Notes under the pieces: model-generated
Database searches by the model: none
Told to the model about the DNA's origin: nothing
The model's input: only the letters and a program-made list of their open reading frames with translations
Made by a program: the position numbers and the translations under genes
Assembly: GCA_965662745.1 (NCBI GenBank)
Contig: CBFIJK010000001.1
Span: 120,474-184,473, forward strand
Length of the DNA stretch: 64,000 nt
Reading direction: 5' to 3'
From: Anianibacter sp965662745
GTDB taxonomy: Bacteria > Pseudomonadota > Alphaproteobacteria > Rhodobacterales > Rhodobacteraceae
Part shown: piece by piece, positions 7,335 to 16,699 of the stretch
How positions within the stretch are numbered: the first letter of the stretch is position 1
Layout: every line of letters begins with the position of its first letter

Positions 7335-8240
7335 ATGTATATCGTCGCCGCGCTTTACAAGTTCACGCCCTTCCCCGATCCCGCCGCGCTGAAAGGCCCG
7401 CTGGAGGATCTGGCGCGCGCAAATGGCGTGCGCGGGACGCTCTTACTGGCGGGCGAAGGCATCAACGGCACCATCGCCGGGCGGCGCGCAGGCATCGACG
7501 CCGTAGTGGCGCATATCCGCGCTTTGCCGGGCTGCGGTGATCTCGACTGGAAGGAAAGCACTGCCGAAAAGATGCCGTTCGCGCGGCTGAAGGTGCGGCT
7601 GAAACGCGAGATCGTGACGATGGGCCAGCCGCAAGTCGACCCGAAGGCCGGGACGGGCCACTACGTTGATCCGGCTGAGTGGAACGCGCTGATTTCCGCT
7701 CCTGATGTCGCGGTGATCGACACGCGCAACGATTACGAGGTTGCTATCGGCAGCTTCGACGGGGCAGTTGATCCCGAAACCAAGAGCTTTGGCGAGTTTC
7801 CCACGTGGTGGGCCGAGAACCGCCACCGGTTTCACAACAAGCGCATCGCGATGTTCTGCACCGGTGGTATCCGCTGCGAGAAATCCACCAATTACCTGAT
7901 CGGCGAAGGGGTGGATGAGGTCTATCACCTGAAGGGCGGCATCCTGAAATACCTCGAAGAGGTGCCCGCCGAGGAGAGCCTCTGGCATGGTGAGTGCTTT
8001 GTGTTCGACGGGCGGGTCAGTGTGGGCCACGGCCTTCGTGAAGGGCCGCATGAGCTATGCCACGCCTGCCGCCGCCCGATTTTGCCCGAGGACAAGGCGC
8101 GACCGGAATACGAGGCGGGCGTTCAGTGCCACCATTGCGTGGATGAGTATTCGGCCGAGGATCGCGAGCGGTTTCGCGAGCGGCAACGCCAGATCGGCCT
8201 AGCCCGCGCGCGAGGCGAAGAGCATCTTGGCGAGGGGTAG
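7335..8240 (+). CDS. trhO: tRNA uridine-34 hydroxylase TrhO (rhodanese domain)
   Basis: 301 residues from the ATG at 7335 (MYIVAALYKF). The N-terminal ferredoxin-like UPF0176 domain is followed by a rhodanese domain (about 115-215) with active-site loop FCTGGIRCEKS. The C-terminus carries two CxxC pairs (CHACRRP, CHHC) that look metal-binding. TrhO introduces 5-hydroxyuridine at the tRNA wobble position in an oxygen-dependent reaction. It is a single-gene unit, divergent from pncA and convergent with dapA. Confidence 0.92.
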   Translation: MYIVAALYKFTPFPDPAALKGPLEDLARANGVRGTLLLAGEGINGTIAGRRAGIDAVVAHIRALPGCGDLDWKESTAEKMPFARLKVRLKREIVTMGQPQVDPKAGTGHYVDPAEWNALISAPDVAVIDTRNDYEVAIGSFDGAVDPETKSFGEFPTWWAENRHRFHNKRIAMFCTGGIRCEKSTNYLIGEGVDEVYHLKGGILKYLEEVPAEESLWHGECFVFDGRVSVGHGLREGPHELCHACRRPILPEDKARPEYEAGVQCHHCVDEYSAEDRERFRERQRQIGLARARGEEHLGEG

Positions 8241-8331
8241 ACGGCCGACAGCCAGACCGCGGGATGGAAGGTAGTTCAAGACTTCCAGACCGCGATACAG
8301 CACAACCAAGCGCAACGGCGCAGGCGAGACC

Positions 8332-9207
8332 TCAGTTCAGCAGCCCCGCATGCACCATCGCGGCGCGTATAGCGTCCTTGGTGCTGCCAAGAAGCTCGAC
8401 ATGGGGCGAGCGGACTTCTGGCGAACAGCGGCCCAGCAGAGACAACCCGTATTTCGCACCGATCAGACCCGGTTCGATGAAAATCGCCTCGTGCAGCGGC
8501 ATCAGGCGATCCTGATACTCAAGCGCTGTTACGTAATCACCAGCCAACGTCGCCTCTTGGAATTCGGCGCAAAGCTTGGGCGCGACATTCGCGGTCACCG
8601 AAATCGACCCGATGCCGCCGTGGGCGTTGAATCCCATCGCCGTCGCATCCTCACCCGACAGCTGGATGAACTCCTTGCCGCAGGTCGCGCGCTGCTGGCT
8701 GACCTTGGCGATGTCGCCGGTTGCGTCCTTGACCCCGATGATCCGGGGCAACTTTGCCAGCTCTCCCATGGTCGCGGGCGACATGTCGACGACCGATCGG
8801 CTGGGGATGTTGTAGATGATGATCGGCAGATTGCAGCAGGCGTGAAGCGCGGTGTAATGCGCGATCAGGCCGCGCTGCGTCGGCTTGTTGTAATAGGGCG
8901 TGACCACCAGGGCGGCATCGGCGCCGACCTCTTCGGCATGCTTGATAAGCCTGATGGATTCGGTCGTGTTATTGGACCCGGCGCCAGCGATCACGGGAAT
9001 GCGGCCGTTCACGATCTTGACGGTTTCCTCGACGACCAACTCATGCTCGGCATGGCTGAGCGTAGGGCTTTCGCCAGTCGTGCCGACGGGCGCAACAGCG
9101 TGGGTGCCGCTGTCGATATGCCACTCGATCAGGTCTTTCAGCGTGTCGAGATCCAGCTTGCCGTCCTTGAACGGTGTCACCAGTGCCGGGATCGAACCCT
9201 TGATCAT
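8332..9207 (-). CDS. dapA: 4-hydroxy-tetrahydrodipicolinate synthase
   Basis: 291 residues from the ATG at 9207, which is preceded by a GGAGG-type site; the E. coli enzyme has 292. It condenses pyruvate and aspartate semialdehyde in lysine/diaminopimelate synthesis. Visible signatures are GTTGESPTLSHAEH, the catalytic tyrosine in IIYNIPSRSVVDM and the Schiff-base lysine in IGVKDATGD. It is divergent from the lytic transglycosylase gene across 145 bases, so both cell-wall genes may share a control region. Confidence 0.95.
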   Translation of the reverse strand: MIKGSIPALVTPFKDGKLDLDTLKDLIEWHIDSGTHAVAPVGTTGESPTLSHAEHELVVEETVKIVNGRIPVIAGAGSNNTTESIRLIKHAEEVGADAALVVTPYYNKPTQRGLIAHYTALHACCNLPIIIYNIPSRSVVDMSPATMGELAKLPRIIGVKDATGDIAKVSQQRATCGKEFIQLSGEDATAMGFNAHGGIGSISVTANVAPKLCAEFQEATLAGDYVTALEYQDRLMPLHEAIFIEPGLIGAKYGLSLLGRCSPEVRSPHVELLGSTKDAIRAAMVHAGLLN

Positions 9208-9352
9208 CGCACGCCTCCGCCTGTTTGCCCGTCCCTCCGGGCGCCTTGGCGGAAACCGGCCGCCTCCGGATAACGATATCGCCATCGTGTGTTGCGACAT
9301 CAGCCGTGCCAGCTACCCTAGAAGGAAACCATTTGGCAAGACGAGGCAGATA

Positions 9353-11293
9353 ATGCGGCGCGTGCTACTCGCCCTTGTGGCAACCATGTCCTTCGGGCCC
9401 ACCTCCGTGACCGCCCAGGCGGCCCTTGAACGCGGGCTGTCGGCCCTTGGCAGCGCAGGTGTGGCCGAGGCCCGCCAGCGCGCGGCGGATGACGGAACGG
9501 CAGCGGTCGATATCGTCGACTGGACCTGGCTGCGCGGATCGAACGGGTCCGTGCAGGATTACGTCAATTTCCTGAACCGAAACGCACATTGGCCGGGCCT
9601 GCGCTGGATGCGCGAGCAGGGCGAGGCGCGGTTGGGAAGCGATGATGCGCCAGAGCTGGTTCTGGCCTTCTTTGGCGCAGAGCCACCGCAAACCGCCCCC
9701 GGTGCGCTGCAGAAAATACGCGCGCTTCAGGCGCTTGGTCGCGATGTCGAGGCGCGGGACGAGATCGTGCGCGCCTGGACGACGCTGGATATGGAACGCG
9801 ACGACCGTGTGGCCTTTCAGGACAGGTTTTCGGACGTGATCGCGCCGCACCATACCGACCGGCTTGATATGCTGCTCTGGCGCGGCAAGACCAGCCAGGC
9901 CGAGGCGATCATACCGCTTGTCCCCGATGACTGGAAGGCGCTGGCCGCCGCACGCATCGCACTGCGCAACGACCGTCCCGGCGTCGATGCGCTGATCGAG
10001 ACGGTGCCAGCCAGCCTCGCATTGGATGGCGGGCTGGCCTATGAGCGGTTCCAGTGGCGCGTGAAACGCGGTCGGCGAGAGTCTGCCATCGAATTGATGC
10101 TGGAACGCAGTGTCTCGGCGGAGTCGCTGGGGGATCCCGAACGCTGGGCGCGCCTGCGCCGTGACTACGCGCGCCGCCTGATGCGCGATGGCGATGCCGA
10201 TACCGCCTATCGCCTCGCCAGCCGCCATTTCGTCGATCCAGAGACTGATTACCTGGACTTTTCCGATCTGGAATGGCTAGCGGGGTATCTGGCATTGACC
10301 TATCTCGACGCCCCGGAACAGGCGCTCTTGCACTTCACCCGCTTCGAGACCGCGGTCGAAAGCCCGATCAGCATGGGCCGCGCAGGCTATTGGATCGGGC
10401 GCGCGCATGAAGCGCTGGGTGATACCGAAGCGGCGGCCAAGGCTTATGCCTGGGGCGGCGAATACCAGACCAGCTTTTACGGTCAGCTTGCCGCTGAAAA
10501 GGCGGGGCTGCCGATGGACCCCACCGCCGCAAACCTGCCGCCCTTCCCTGGGCCTGCGGGGACAAGCTTCGAGGGTAGCGATGTGGTCGAAGCGGCCCGG
10601 CTTTTCCTCGCAACGGGACGTCTTGGCCGGGCGGAACAGTTCCTGTCCCATCTGGCCGAAACCATGCCCGAAGAGGATCTTGTCGCCTTTGTCGGCCATG
10701 TGCGCGAGGTGTTCGATCACCCGCATCTGAACGTGGCCGTCGGCAAGGAAATAGCCCAGCGCGGTTTGCCAGTTCCCTACGCCTACTTTCCTGAAACCGA
10801 TCTTGGCCTCGCCGATCTGCCGGTGGAACGCGCGCTGGCGCTGGCCATTGCGCGGCGTGAAAGCGAATTCGACCCGGTCGTCGTTTCCCCGGCCGGGGCG
10901 CGCGGGCTGATGCAGCTGATGCCGGGCACGGCAGAGCTGATGTCGCGCGAGCTTGGGATCGACTATTCGCGCGGCAAGCTGACCACCGATCCGGTCTATA
11001 ACGCCACGCTGGGCAGTGGATATCTGCGGCGGCTGGTCGATGAATTCGGGCTGAACCTGCCGCTGGTCGCCTCTGGCTACAATGCCGGGCCAGGCCGTCC
11101 GCGCCAGTGGATTGAGCGCTTCGGCGATCCGCGCGATGCGTCGGTGGATGCGGTCGACTGGGTGGAACACGTGCCCTTCAACGAGACACGCAACTACATC
11201 ATGCGCGTGACAGAAGCGTACACGATCTACCAAGCCCGCGTCGCGGGCGAGGTGCAGCCGCTCCGGGTGTCCGAGGTGCTGAAAGCGCGCTGA
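9353..11293 (+). CDS. Soluble lytic murein transglycosylase (Slt70-like)
   Basis: 646 residues from the ATG at 9353, with a signal peptide (about 1-22, ending in VTAQA). A long helical superhelix region precedes a C-terminal goose-lysozyme-type SLT domain: ALAIARRESEFDPVVVSPAGARGLMQLMPGT carries the catalytic Glu in ARRESEF, followed by LGSGYLRRLVDEF and VASGYNAGPGRPRQW. It cleaves periplasmic peptidoglycan strands to 1,6-anhydro products. I leave the symbol blank because several Slt paralogues usually exist. It is convergent with map. Confidence 0.9.
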   Translation: MRRVLLALVATMSFGPTSVTAQAALERGLSALGSAGVAEARQRAADDGTAAVDIVDWTWLRGSNGSVQDYVNFLNRNAHWPGLRWMREQGEARLGSDDAPELVLAFFGAEPPQTAPGALQKIRALQALGRDVEARDEIVRAWTTLDMERDDRVAFQDRFSDVIAPHHTDRLDMLLWRGKTSQAEAIIPLVPDDWKALAAARIALRNDRPGVDALIETVPASLALDGGLAYERFQWRVKRGRRESAIELMLERSVSAESLGDPERWARLRRDYARRLMRDGDADTAYRLASRHFVDPETDYLDFSDLEWLAGYLALTYLDAPEQALLHFTRFETAVESPISMGRAGYWIGRAHEALGDTEAAAKAYAWGGEYQTSFYGQLAAEKAGLPMDPTAANLPPFPGPAGTSFEGSDVVEAARLFLATGRLGRAEQFLSHLAETMPEEDLVAFVGHVREVFDHPHLNVAVGKEIAQRGLPVPYAYFPETDLGLADLPVERALALAIARRESEFDPVVVSPAGARGLMQLMPGTAELMSRELGIDYSRGKLTTDPVYNATLGSGYLRRLVDEFGLNLPLVASGYNAGPGRPRQWIERFGDPRDASVDAVDWVEHVPFNETRNYIMRVTEAYTIYQARVAGEVQPLRVSEVLKAR

Positions 11294-11355
11294 GGAGGGC
11301 GGGACACGTCCCTCCCTACGGGGCTTGGCGTCGGGCGGGTTTTACCCTGCCGCCC

Positions 11356-12168
11356 CTAAGCACTGTAGGTCGGGTGAAACAATCCGCCGGGCGAAAGCGT
11401 GAAGATATCCGCGCCGTCCGCCGTCACCCCCACCGAATGTTCGAACTGCGCCGACAGCGACTTGTCGCGGGTCACGGCAGTCCAGTCGTCGGCCAGCACC
11501 TTCGTTTCCGGCCGGCCCAGGTTGACCATCGGCTCGATGGTGAAGAACATGCCCTCTTCCAGAACCGGCCCGGTCCCCGGACGCCCGTAATGCAGGACAT
11601 TCGGCGGCGCGTGGAACACTCGTCCCAGCCCGTGGCCGCAGAAATCGCGCACAACGGACATGCGCTGCGCCTCGACAAAGTTTTGGATCGCAAAGCCGAT
11701 ATCGCCGAAGGTATTGCCCGGACGCACCGCCTCGATCCCCTTGAACAGGGCATCATGGGTTACTTCGATCAGCCGCTCTGCCTTGCGCGGTAATTTGCCC
11801 GCGACATACATTCGGCTGGTGTCGCCGAACCAGCCATCGACGATCACGGTCACGTCGACATTCAGGATATCGCCATCCTTCAGCTTCTTGTCGCCGGGGA
11901 TGCCATGGCAGACGACATGGTTCACGCTGATGCAGCTGGCGTGCTGATAGCCCTTGTATCCGATCGTCGCAGAGGTCGAGCCCTTGGACCCGACAAGATC
12001 GGTGATCCGCTTGTCGATCTCACCGGTGGTCACACCCGGCTCGACCATGGCAGCGATCTCATCGAGGATCTCGGCCGCGACCCGGCCAGCCTTGCGCATG
12101 CCAGCGAAATCCGCCTCATCGTGAATGCGAATTCCGTCCTTCGTGAGTTTGCCGCGAGTCTCGTCCAC
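11356..12168 (-). CDS. map: Methionine aminopeptidase, type I
   Basis: 270 residues from a GTG at 12168 that follows AAGGA at a good distance; the longer in-frame extension upstream is not protein-like. It removes the N-terminal methionine from nascent proteins. The metal-binding set is present: Asp residues in LNVDVTVIVDGWFGDTSR, His in GHGLGRVFH, and Glu in FFTIEPM and the C-terminal QFEHSVGVT. The short N-terminal extension before RKAGRVAAEILDE is common in alphaproteobacterial Map. Confidence 0.94.
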   Translation of the reverse strand: MDETRGKLTKDGIRIHDEADFAGMRKAGRVAAEILDEIAAMVEPGVTTGEIDKRITDLVGSKGSTSATIGYKGYQHASCISVNHVVCHGIPGDKKLKDGDILNVDVTVIVDGWFGDTSRMYVAGKLPRKAERLIEVTHDALFKGIEAVRPGNTFGDIGFAIQNFVEAQRMSVVRDFCGHGLGRVFHAPPNVLHYGRPGTGPVLEEGMFFTIEPMVNLGRPETKVLADDWTAVTRDKSLSAQFEHSVGVTADGADIFTLSPGGLFHPTYSA

Positions 12169-12322
12169 CGGTCCGGTCCTTTTTTGACGAACCTCACATA
12201 GGCGCAAACGCGGCGCGGGTCCAGATCCGCGCAGGATTTGCGGCCTTTGCGCTTTACCCGCCTCCCCGGGGGCGGGCAGAATAGGCAAAGACGCAGGCCC
12301 AAGCACGAAGGAAGAGCAGAAT

Positions 12323-12961
12323 ATGCGGCTGATCGCATTCGCACTGACCGCCGTTCTGGCGCCCCTGTCGGCTATGGCGGACCCTTGTGAGGACGAGGTG
12401 CAAGAGGTTTTCCAGACCTCGCTGTATAGCTACGACCGCCCGCCCTATCGCAGCGAGAAATCCGTCTATGACGCCCAGGGCGCGCTGCAGCATGTCTTCG
12501 TCTCAAGCGTCGAGACGCCGCTGCGCACCCTGTCGGGGGTAAAAGGCGATTCCATGGCGCTGGTCATCGACCGTCAAGTCTGGACAGGTCCAAGCGCGAC
12601 CGGCCCCTGGACCGAAGCGCCGTCGAATTTCCCTGCCGACCGCAAGGCCGCGCATGACAAGGCTTTCGCCCAGCAACTCGCCAACCTGGACGAGATCGAA
12701 TGCAACGGCTTGGTCGAGATGGATGGCGTGTCCTTACTCTCCTACAGTTTCAGCACCCAGACCGATCCGGACCCGGATCAGGGCGGATTGTATTTTGGAG
12801 AGCGCTCGACCGTCTACCTAGATCCCGAAACGCGCCGCGTGATGCGCTGGGAACAGACCGATTTTACCACGCCATGGATGACAGAGCCGGATGCAGCGCT
12901 TCATGTGACCGTGTTCACCTACGATCCCGAACTGACCGTCACGCCCCCCCCTGCATCATGA
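12323..12961 (+). CDS. Secreted hypothetical protein
   Basis: 212 residues with a clear signal peptide (MRLIAFALTAVLAPLSAMA, cleavage before DPC). The mature part has two cysteines (at about 22 and 129), many acidic and aromatic residues, and no motif that I recognise. The ATG follows an AGAGCAG purine run. It is alone on its strand, divergent from map by 154 bases, and its last 23 bases overlap the 3' end of sfsA on the other strand. Codon use resembles its neighbours. Confidence 0.7.
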   Translation: MRLIAFALTAVLAPLSAMADPCEDEVQEVFQTSLYSYDRPPYRSEKSVYDAQGALQHVFVSSVETPLRTLSGVKGDSMALVIDRQVWTGPSATGPWTEAPSNFPADRKAAHDKAFAQQLANLDEIECNGLVEMDGVSLLSYSFSTQTDPDPDQGGLYFGERSTVYLDPETRRVMRWEQTDFTTPWMTEPDAALHVTVFTYDPELTVTPPPAS

Positions 12962-13658
12962 TCGGCATGGACGCGCCAAGCGTGATCTCGTCCGTCGAAA
13001 TCCGCGTGCCATAGGCAATCGCCTCGACCCCCGCCTCCCGCGCGCGGACAAAGGCGGCGGCGTATCCCGGATCGAGGTCCTCGGCGAGGCGGAAGCGCGC
13101 GCAATCGTCGCGCTGAATGAGGTAGAACATCACCGCCCGATGCCCTGCGCGAACCATATCGCCCAGCTCGTCCAGATGTTTCGCCCCGCGCAGCGTCACG
13201 CAATCGGGAAACTCGGCCAAGTCGCCCGTCCGGCGCAGGTGCACGTTCTTTACCTCGACATAGGCATCGGGCAGGCCGGGTTCCGTAAGCAGGAAATCCA
13301 CACGGCTGGCGCGGCCGTATTTCACTTCGGCGCGCACATTGGAATAAACGGCAAGTTCCGGCACGGCGCGGGCGATCAATGCCTCCTTCACCACGCGATT
13401 GGGCACAGCGGTGTCGATCCCCGCCCAATACCCGCCGGGCAATTCCGCAAGCCGCCAACCATATTTCAGCTTGCGCCTGGGATCGTCATTCGGCTCCAGC
13501 CAGATGCGCAGGCCGGGTGCGTCGAGCCCCATCATGGAGCCGGGGTTGGGGCAATGCGCGGTGATCTCTTCGCCCGTTTCTTCCAGCACAGCATCGGCAA
13601 GAAACCGTTTGTAGCGGCGTATCAGCCGGGCTGGCACAAGATCGGTTTGAAAGCGCAT
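12939..13658 (-). CDS. sfsA: SfsA family DNA/RNA nuclease
   Basis: 239 residues, close to the 234 of E. coli SfsA. PNPGSMMGLDAPG, RVDFLLTE, DAYVEVKNVHL and PDCVTLRGAKHLDEL are characteristic; the D and ExK residues resemble a PD-(D/E)xK nuclease core. E. coli SfsA was first described as a sugar-fermentation stimulation protein and later assigned nuclease activity, so the physiological role is unsettled. The ATG sits 45 bases from the divergent CinA-like gene. Confidence 0.88.
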   Translation of the reverse strand: MRFQTDLVPARLIRRYKRFLADAVLEETGEEITAHCPNPGSMMGLDAPGLRIWLEPNDDPRRKLKYGWRLAELPGGYWAGIDTAVPNRVVKEALIARAVPELAVYSNVRAEVKYGRASRVDFLLTEPGLPDAYVEVKNVHLRRTGDLAEFPDCVTLRGAKHLDELGDMVRAGHRAVMFYLIQRDDCARFRLAEDLDPGYAAAFVRAREAGVEAIAYGTRISTDEITLGASMPIMMQGGA

Positions 13659-13703
13659 GGAAGCGGATTATACCGCTCTGAACGAACGCTCAAGGAGGCG
13701 CAT

Positions 13704-14435
13704 ATGCCGAATCCCACCGCTGCCATGCTCGTGATCGGAGACGAAATCCTTTCGGGCCGCACGCGCGATTCGAACATGAACCATCTTGCAAAGCGGCTGA
13801 GTGAAACCGGGATCGACCTGAAGGAAGCGCGGTTCATCGGCGACGACGCGGACACGATCATCCGCTATGTCCGCCGCCTGTCCAGCCGGTATGACCACAT
13901 CTTCACCTCGGGCGGGATTGGGCCGACTCATGACGACATTACCGCCGATTGTATCGCGGCGGCCTTCGACATGCCCATCGACGTGCGGGAGGATGCGCGC
14001 GCGATCCTCGAGGCGCATTACGCCAAGACCGGATCGGAATTGAACGAGGCGCGGCTGCGCATGGCAAGGATCCCCGATGGGGCCACGTTGATCGACAACC
14101 CGGTCAGCGCTGCGCCAGGGTTTTCAGTGGGCAACGTGCATGTGATGGCGGGTGTGCCATCGGTCTTCGAGACGATGGTCGAAAGCATCCTGCCGCGTCT
14201 GACGGGCGGCACGCCGCTGACATCTTTGTCGCTGCGCGTGGAACGGGGCGAAGGCGATATCGCCGGCCCCTTGCGCGAACTGGCCGAGGCGCATCCCGCC
14301 CTCTCCTTCGGGTCTTACCCGTTCAGCCTGAACGGCCGCTTCGGCGCGAATATCGTCATCCGCGGCGCAGACCGAGCCGAGGTGGAAGCGGCGCATATCG
14401 CTTTGACCGCACTGTTCGGTGAGGAAGCAGCTTGA
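13704..14435 (+). CDS. Molybdopterin-binding (MoaB/Mog fold) protein, CinA N-terminal type
   Basis: 243 residues from the ATG at 13704 (AAGGAGG ends 7 bases upstream). The MoCF_biosynth fold is marked by GDEILSGRTRDSN, TSGGIGPTHDDITADCIAAAF and GVPSVFETMVESI. It corresponds to the COG1058 half of CinA without the C-terminal amidase. Proteins of this size are widespread in alphaproteobacteria and their substrate is uncertain; pyrophosphatase activity on nucleotides has been shown for some CinA proteins. The stop overlaps the next gene's TTG (TTGA). Confidence 0.85.
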   Translation: MPNPTAAMLVIGDEILSGRTRDSNMNHLAKRLSETGIDLKEARFIGDDADTIIRYVRRLSSRYDHIFTSGGIGPTHDDITADCIAAAFDMPIDVREDARAILEAHYAKTGSELNEARLRMARIPDGATLIDNPVSAAPGFSVGNVHVMAGVPSVFETMVESILPRLTGGTPLTSLSLRVERGEGDIAGPLRELAEAHPALSFGSYPFSLNGRFGANIVIRGADRAEVEAAHIALTALFGEEAA

Positions 14436-15157
14436 ACGATGTGCCCACAGGGAGTTGGCTGAACACGGTCGACCGGACCTGGTGCGCAGCGACCGCGTGG
14501 AGGGATGGCCCCTGGACCATTCGGGACGGACAAGGCGGCGGCAAGCGGGTGTCGGCGGCAACGGCGGAAGAACCGGGCGCCGAGGCCGAAATCGCCCGTG
14601 CCGAGGCGGCGATGACCGCGCTTGGTCAGGACACGCTGTTTCAGCTCTCACCGGATCAGGAGGCGCTCGACCTGGCGCTTGCTGATCGCGGCTATGCGGT
14701 GGTCGATCCGGTGACGATATATGCCATGCCCGTGGCCCCGATGGCGGCAGAGCCGATCCGCCGGGTGTCGGCGTTTCAGCTTTGGCCGCCATTGGCGATC
14801 ATGGTCGACCTCTGGCGCGCGCAGGGCATCGGCCCTGCCCGCATCGCCGTGATGGACCGCGTCGCGCTGCCCAAGACCGCGATCCTGGCGCGGGAAAAGG
14901 ACAAGCCCGCAGGCGTCGCCTTTGTCGCGCGGGACGGCGCGCGCGCAATGATCCACACGATCGAGGTGATCCCCGAAATGCGCCGCCTTGGCGTCGGCAC
15001 GAACATCCTGCGCATGGCGTGTCATTGGGCCGCAAAGGACGGCGCGGACTGGCTGGGTCTTGCCGTGACGGATGCCAACACGGGGGCCAATGCGCTCTAT
15101 GCTTCCCTCGGGATGGTCGCTGTGGAACACTACCACTATCGCCTCAAGAAAGACTGA
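14432..15157 (+). CDS. GNAT family N-acetyltransferase
   Basis: 241 residues. The start is a TTG overlapping the upstream stop by 4 bases (TTGA), which implies coupled translation; a GTG three codons later is an alternative. The C-terminal half is the GNAT fold: AMIHTIEVIPEMRRLGVGTNILRMACHWA carries the acetyl-CoA loop (RRLGVG), then LAVTDANTGANALYASLGMVAVEHYHYR. The N-terminal half resembles the AcuB-like extension in alphaproteobacterial GNAT proteins. The substrate is unknown. Confidence 0.8.
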   Translation: MNDVPTGSWLNTVDRTWCAATAWRDGPWTIRDGQGGGKRVSAATAEEPGAEAEIARAEAAMTALGQDTLFQLSPDQEALDLALADRGYAVVDPVTIYAMPVAPMAAEPIRRVSAFQLWPPLAIMVDLWRAQGIGPARIAVMDRVALPKTAILAREKDKPAGVAFVARDGARAMIHTIEVIPEMRRLGVGTNILRMACHWAAKDGADWLGLAVTDANTGANALYASLGMVAVEHYHYRLKKD

Positions 15158-15161
15158 CGCC

Positions 15162-15734
15162 GTGACCAAGAATGCTCCCGTGACCGCCCTTGACCTGCCG
15201 CAGGTCGATCCCCTGCCGCCCGAGACCGAAAAGTATTTTCGCGTCTGCGAGGATAAGCTGGGCATGGTCCCGAATGTCCTGCGCGCCTACGCGTTCGATA
15301 TCGAGAAGCTGAATGCCTTCACCGCGATGTATAACGACCTGATGCTGGGCCAGAGCGACCTGAGCAAGCTGGATCGCGAGATGATCGCGGTGGCTGTCTC
15401 GTCCGAAAACCGCTGCTGGTATTGTCAGGTCGCCCATGGCGCCGCCGTACGTGAATTGTCCGGTGATCCGGTACTGGGCGAACGGATGGTGATGAACTAC
15501 CGCACCGCCGACCTGACACCCCGCCAGCGCGCGATGCTGGACTTTTCGGTGAAGGTGACGAAGTCTAGCGCGACGGTTGAGGAAGCTGACCGGCAGGCCC
15601 TTCGCGACGCTGGCTTCAGCGACCGCGATATTTTCGACATCGCAAGCGTCGCGGCGTTCTTCAACATGACGAACCGGGTCGCATCGGCGATCGATATGCG
15701 CCCCAATGACGACTACCACGCGATGGCCAGATGA
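15162..15734 (+). CDS. Peroxidase-related AhpD-like protein (carboxymuconolactone decarboxylase fold)
   Basis: 190 residues from a GTG at 15162. The central SENRCWYCQVAHGAAVRELSG contains the redox CxxC and proton-relay histidine typical of AhpD-like peroxidase-related enzymes, followed by TPRQRAMLDFSVKVTK. Such proteins are thought to handle alkyl hydroperoxides, but the electron donor here is unknown. It lies 4 bases after the GNAT gene and its stop overlaps the OmpA-like gene by 4 bases (ATGA), so these form one operon. Confidence 0.82.
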   Translation: MTKNAPVTALDLPQVDPLPPETEKYFRVCEDKLGMVPNVLRAYAFDIEKLNAFTAMYNDLMLGQSDLSKLDREMIAVAVSSENRCWYCQVAHGAAVRELSGDPVLGERMVMNYRTADLTPRQRAMLDFSVKVTKSSATVEEADRQALRDAGFSDRDIFDIASVAAFFNMTNRVASAIDMRPNDDYHAMAR

Positions 15735-16669
15735 CGGGCAGCTCTGCGATTGCCGCAGCGCTATCGCTTCTGGCTACACCGGCGATGGCGCTGACGCTGA
15801 ACTTTCCCCGGCAGGCGGAAGCCACGCTTGATCGCATCCTTCCGCTGAGCAGCGCGGTTCTGGCGATCGCGCCCTATGGCGAAGACGGTATGGAGACCCT
15901 GACTGTCGAGGGCGTCTTGCAGAAACAGGCGTTCCGCGTGCCGAATGCCGCTTTGACGACATTGCAAATTCTGGCGCCTCTGCGCGCTCAGATCGAGGCG
16001 TCGGGCTTCGACATTCTGTTCGAATGCGAAACGGAAGGCTGCGGGGGTTTCGATTTCCGATTTGCGCTCGACACGCTGCGCGAGCCCGAAATGCATGTCG
16101 ATCTTGGCGATTTCCGGTATCTGGCCGCCCAGCGCGTGTCAGACGGGCCTGCCGAGGCAGTTTCACTGCTGGTCAGCCGGTCTGGCAGCGCGGGGTTCAT
16201 CGAGGTGACGCGCGTCGGCGCGGCGGCTGTGGATTTGTCGGTCGCTGGAACGACCGCCCTGCCGCCCATCGACACCGCGACGGCCCTTGGTCTGCCGCTG
16301 AAGGACCGCTTGCGCCAGATCGGTCGCGCGACACTTCAAGACCTGACGTTTCGCACCGGATCATCCGAACTCGACGAGAACCGTTATCCTACGCTTGAAT
16401 CGCTGGCTGAGTATCTTGCGGAAAACCGAGAGACGCGCGTGGTGCTCGTCGGCCATACCGACGCAGTGGGCGCGCTGGATGGGAATATCTCGCTCAGCCG
16501 CGACCGGGCGCAATCGGTGGTGGACCGTCTGATCGCCGAATATGGCGTGTCGCCTGCGCAAATTTCGGCTGAAGGGGTTGGTTTCCTCGCGCCAGTTGCG
16601 AGCAACCTGTCGCCCGATGGACGCCTTAGAAACAGAAGGGTCGAGGCCATAGTGACCTCGACCAAGTAA
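15731..16669 (+). CDS. OmpA-family peptidoglycan-binding protein
   Basis: 312 residues with an N-terminal signal (ending near PAMA). The N-terminal two-thirds has no family I recognise and contains CETEGCGGFDF. The C-terminal OmpA/MotB domain (about 200-312) shows FRTGSSELDENRYPTLESLAEYL, GHTDAVGALDGNISLSRDRA and a final NRRVEAIV, the usual diaminopimelate-contacting region. It probably links the outer envelope to murein. It is the last gene of the cinA-like/GNAT/AhpD-like run. Confidence 0.82.
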   Translation: MTGSSAIAAALSLLATPAMALTLNFPRQAEATLDRILPLSSAVLAIAPYGEDGMETLTVEGVLQKQAFRVPNAALTTLQILAPLRAQIEASGFDILFECETEGCGGFDFRFALDTLREPEMHVDLGDFRYLAAQRVSDGPAEAVSLLVSRSGSAGFIEVTRVGAAAVDLSVAGTTALPPIDTATALGLPLKDRLRQIGRATLQDLTFRTGSSELDENRYPTLESLAEYLAENRETRVVLVGHTDAVGALDGNISLSRDRAQSVVDRLIAEYGVSPAQISAEGVGFLAPVASNLSPDGRLRNRRVEAIVTSTK

Positions 16670-16699
16670 GGACCGTTAGTCGGAAAAGTGCCGTCTGCC

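Noticed and set aside
11294..11315. GGAGGG/CCCTCC hairpin after the lytic transglycosylase gene
   Set aside because: A short stem with a 10-base loop and no T-run on either strand. Not enough to call a terminator.
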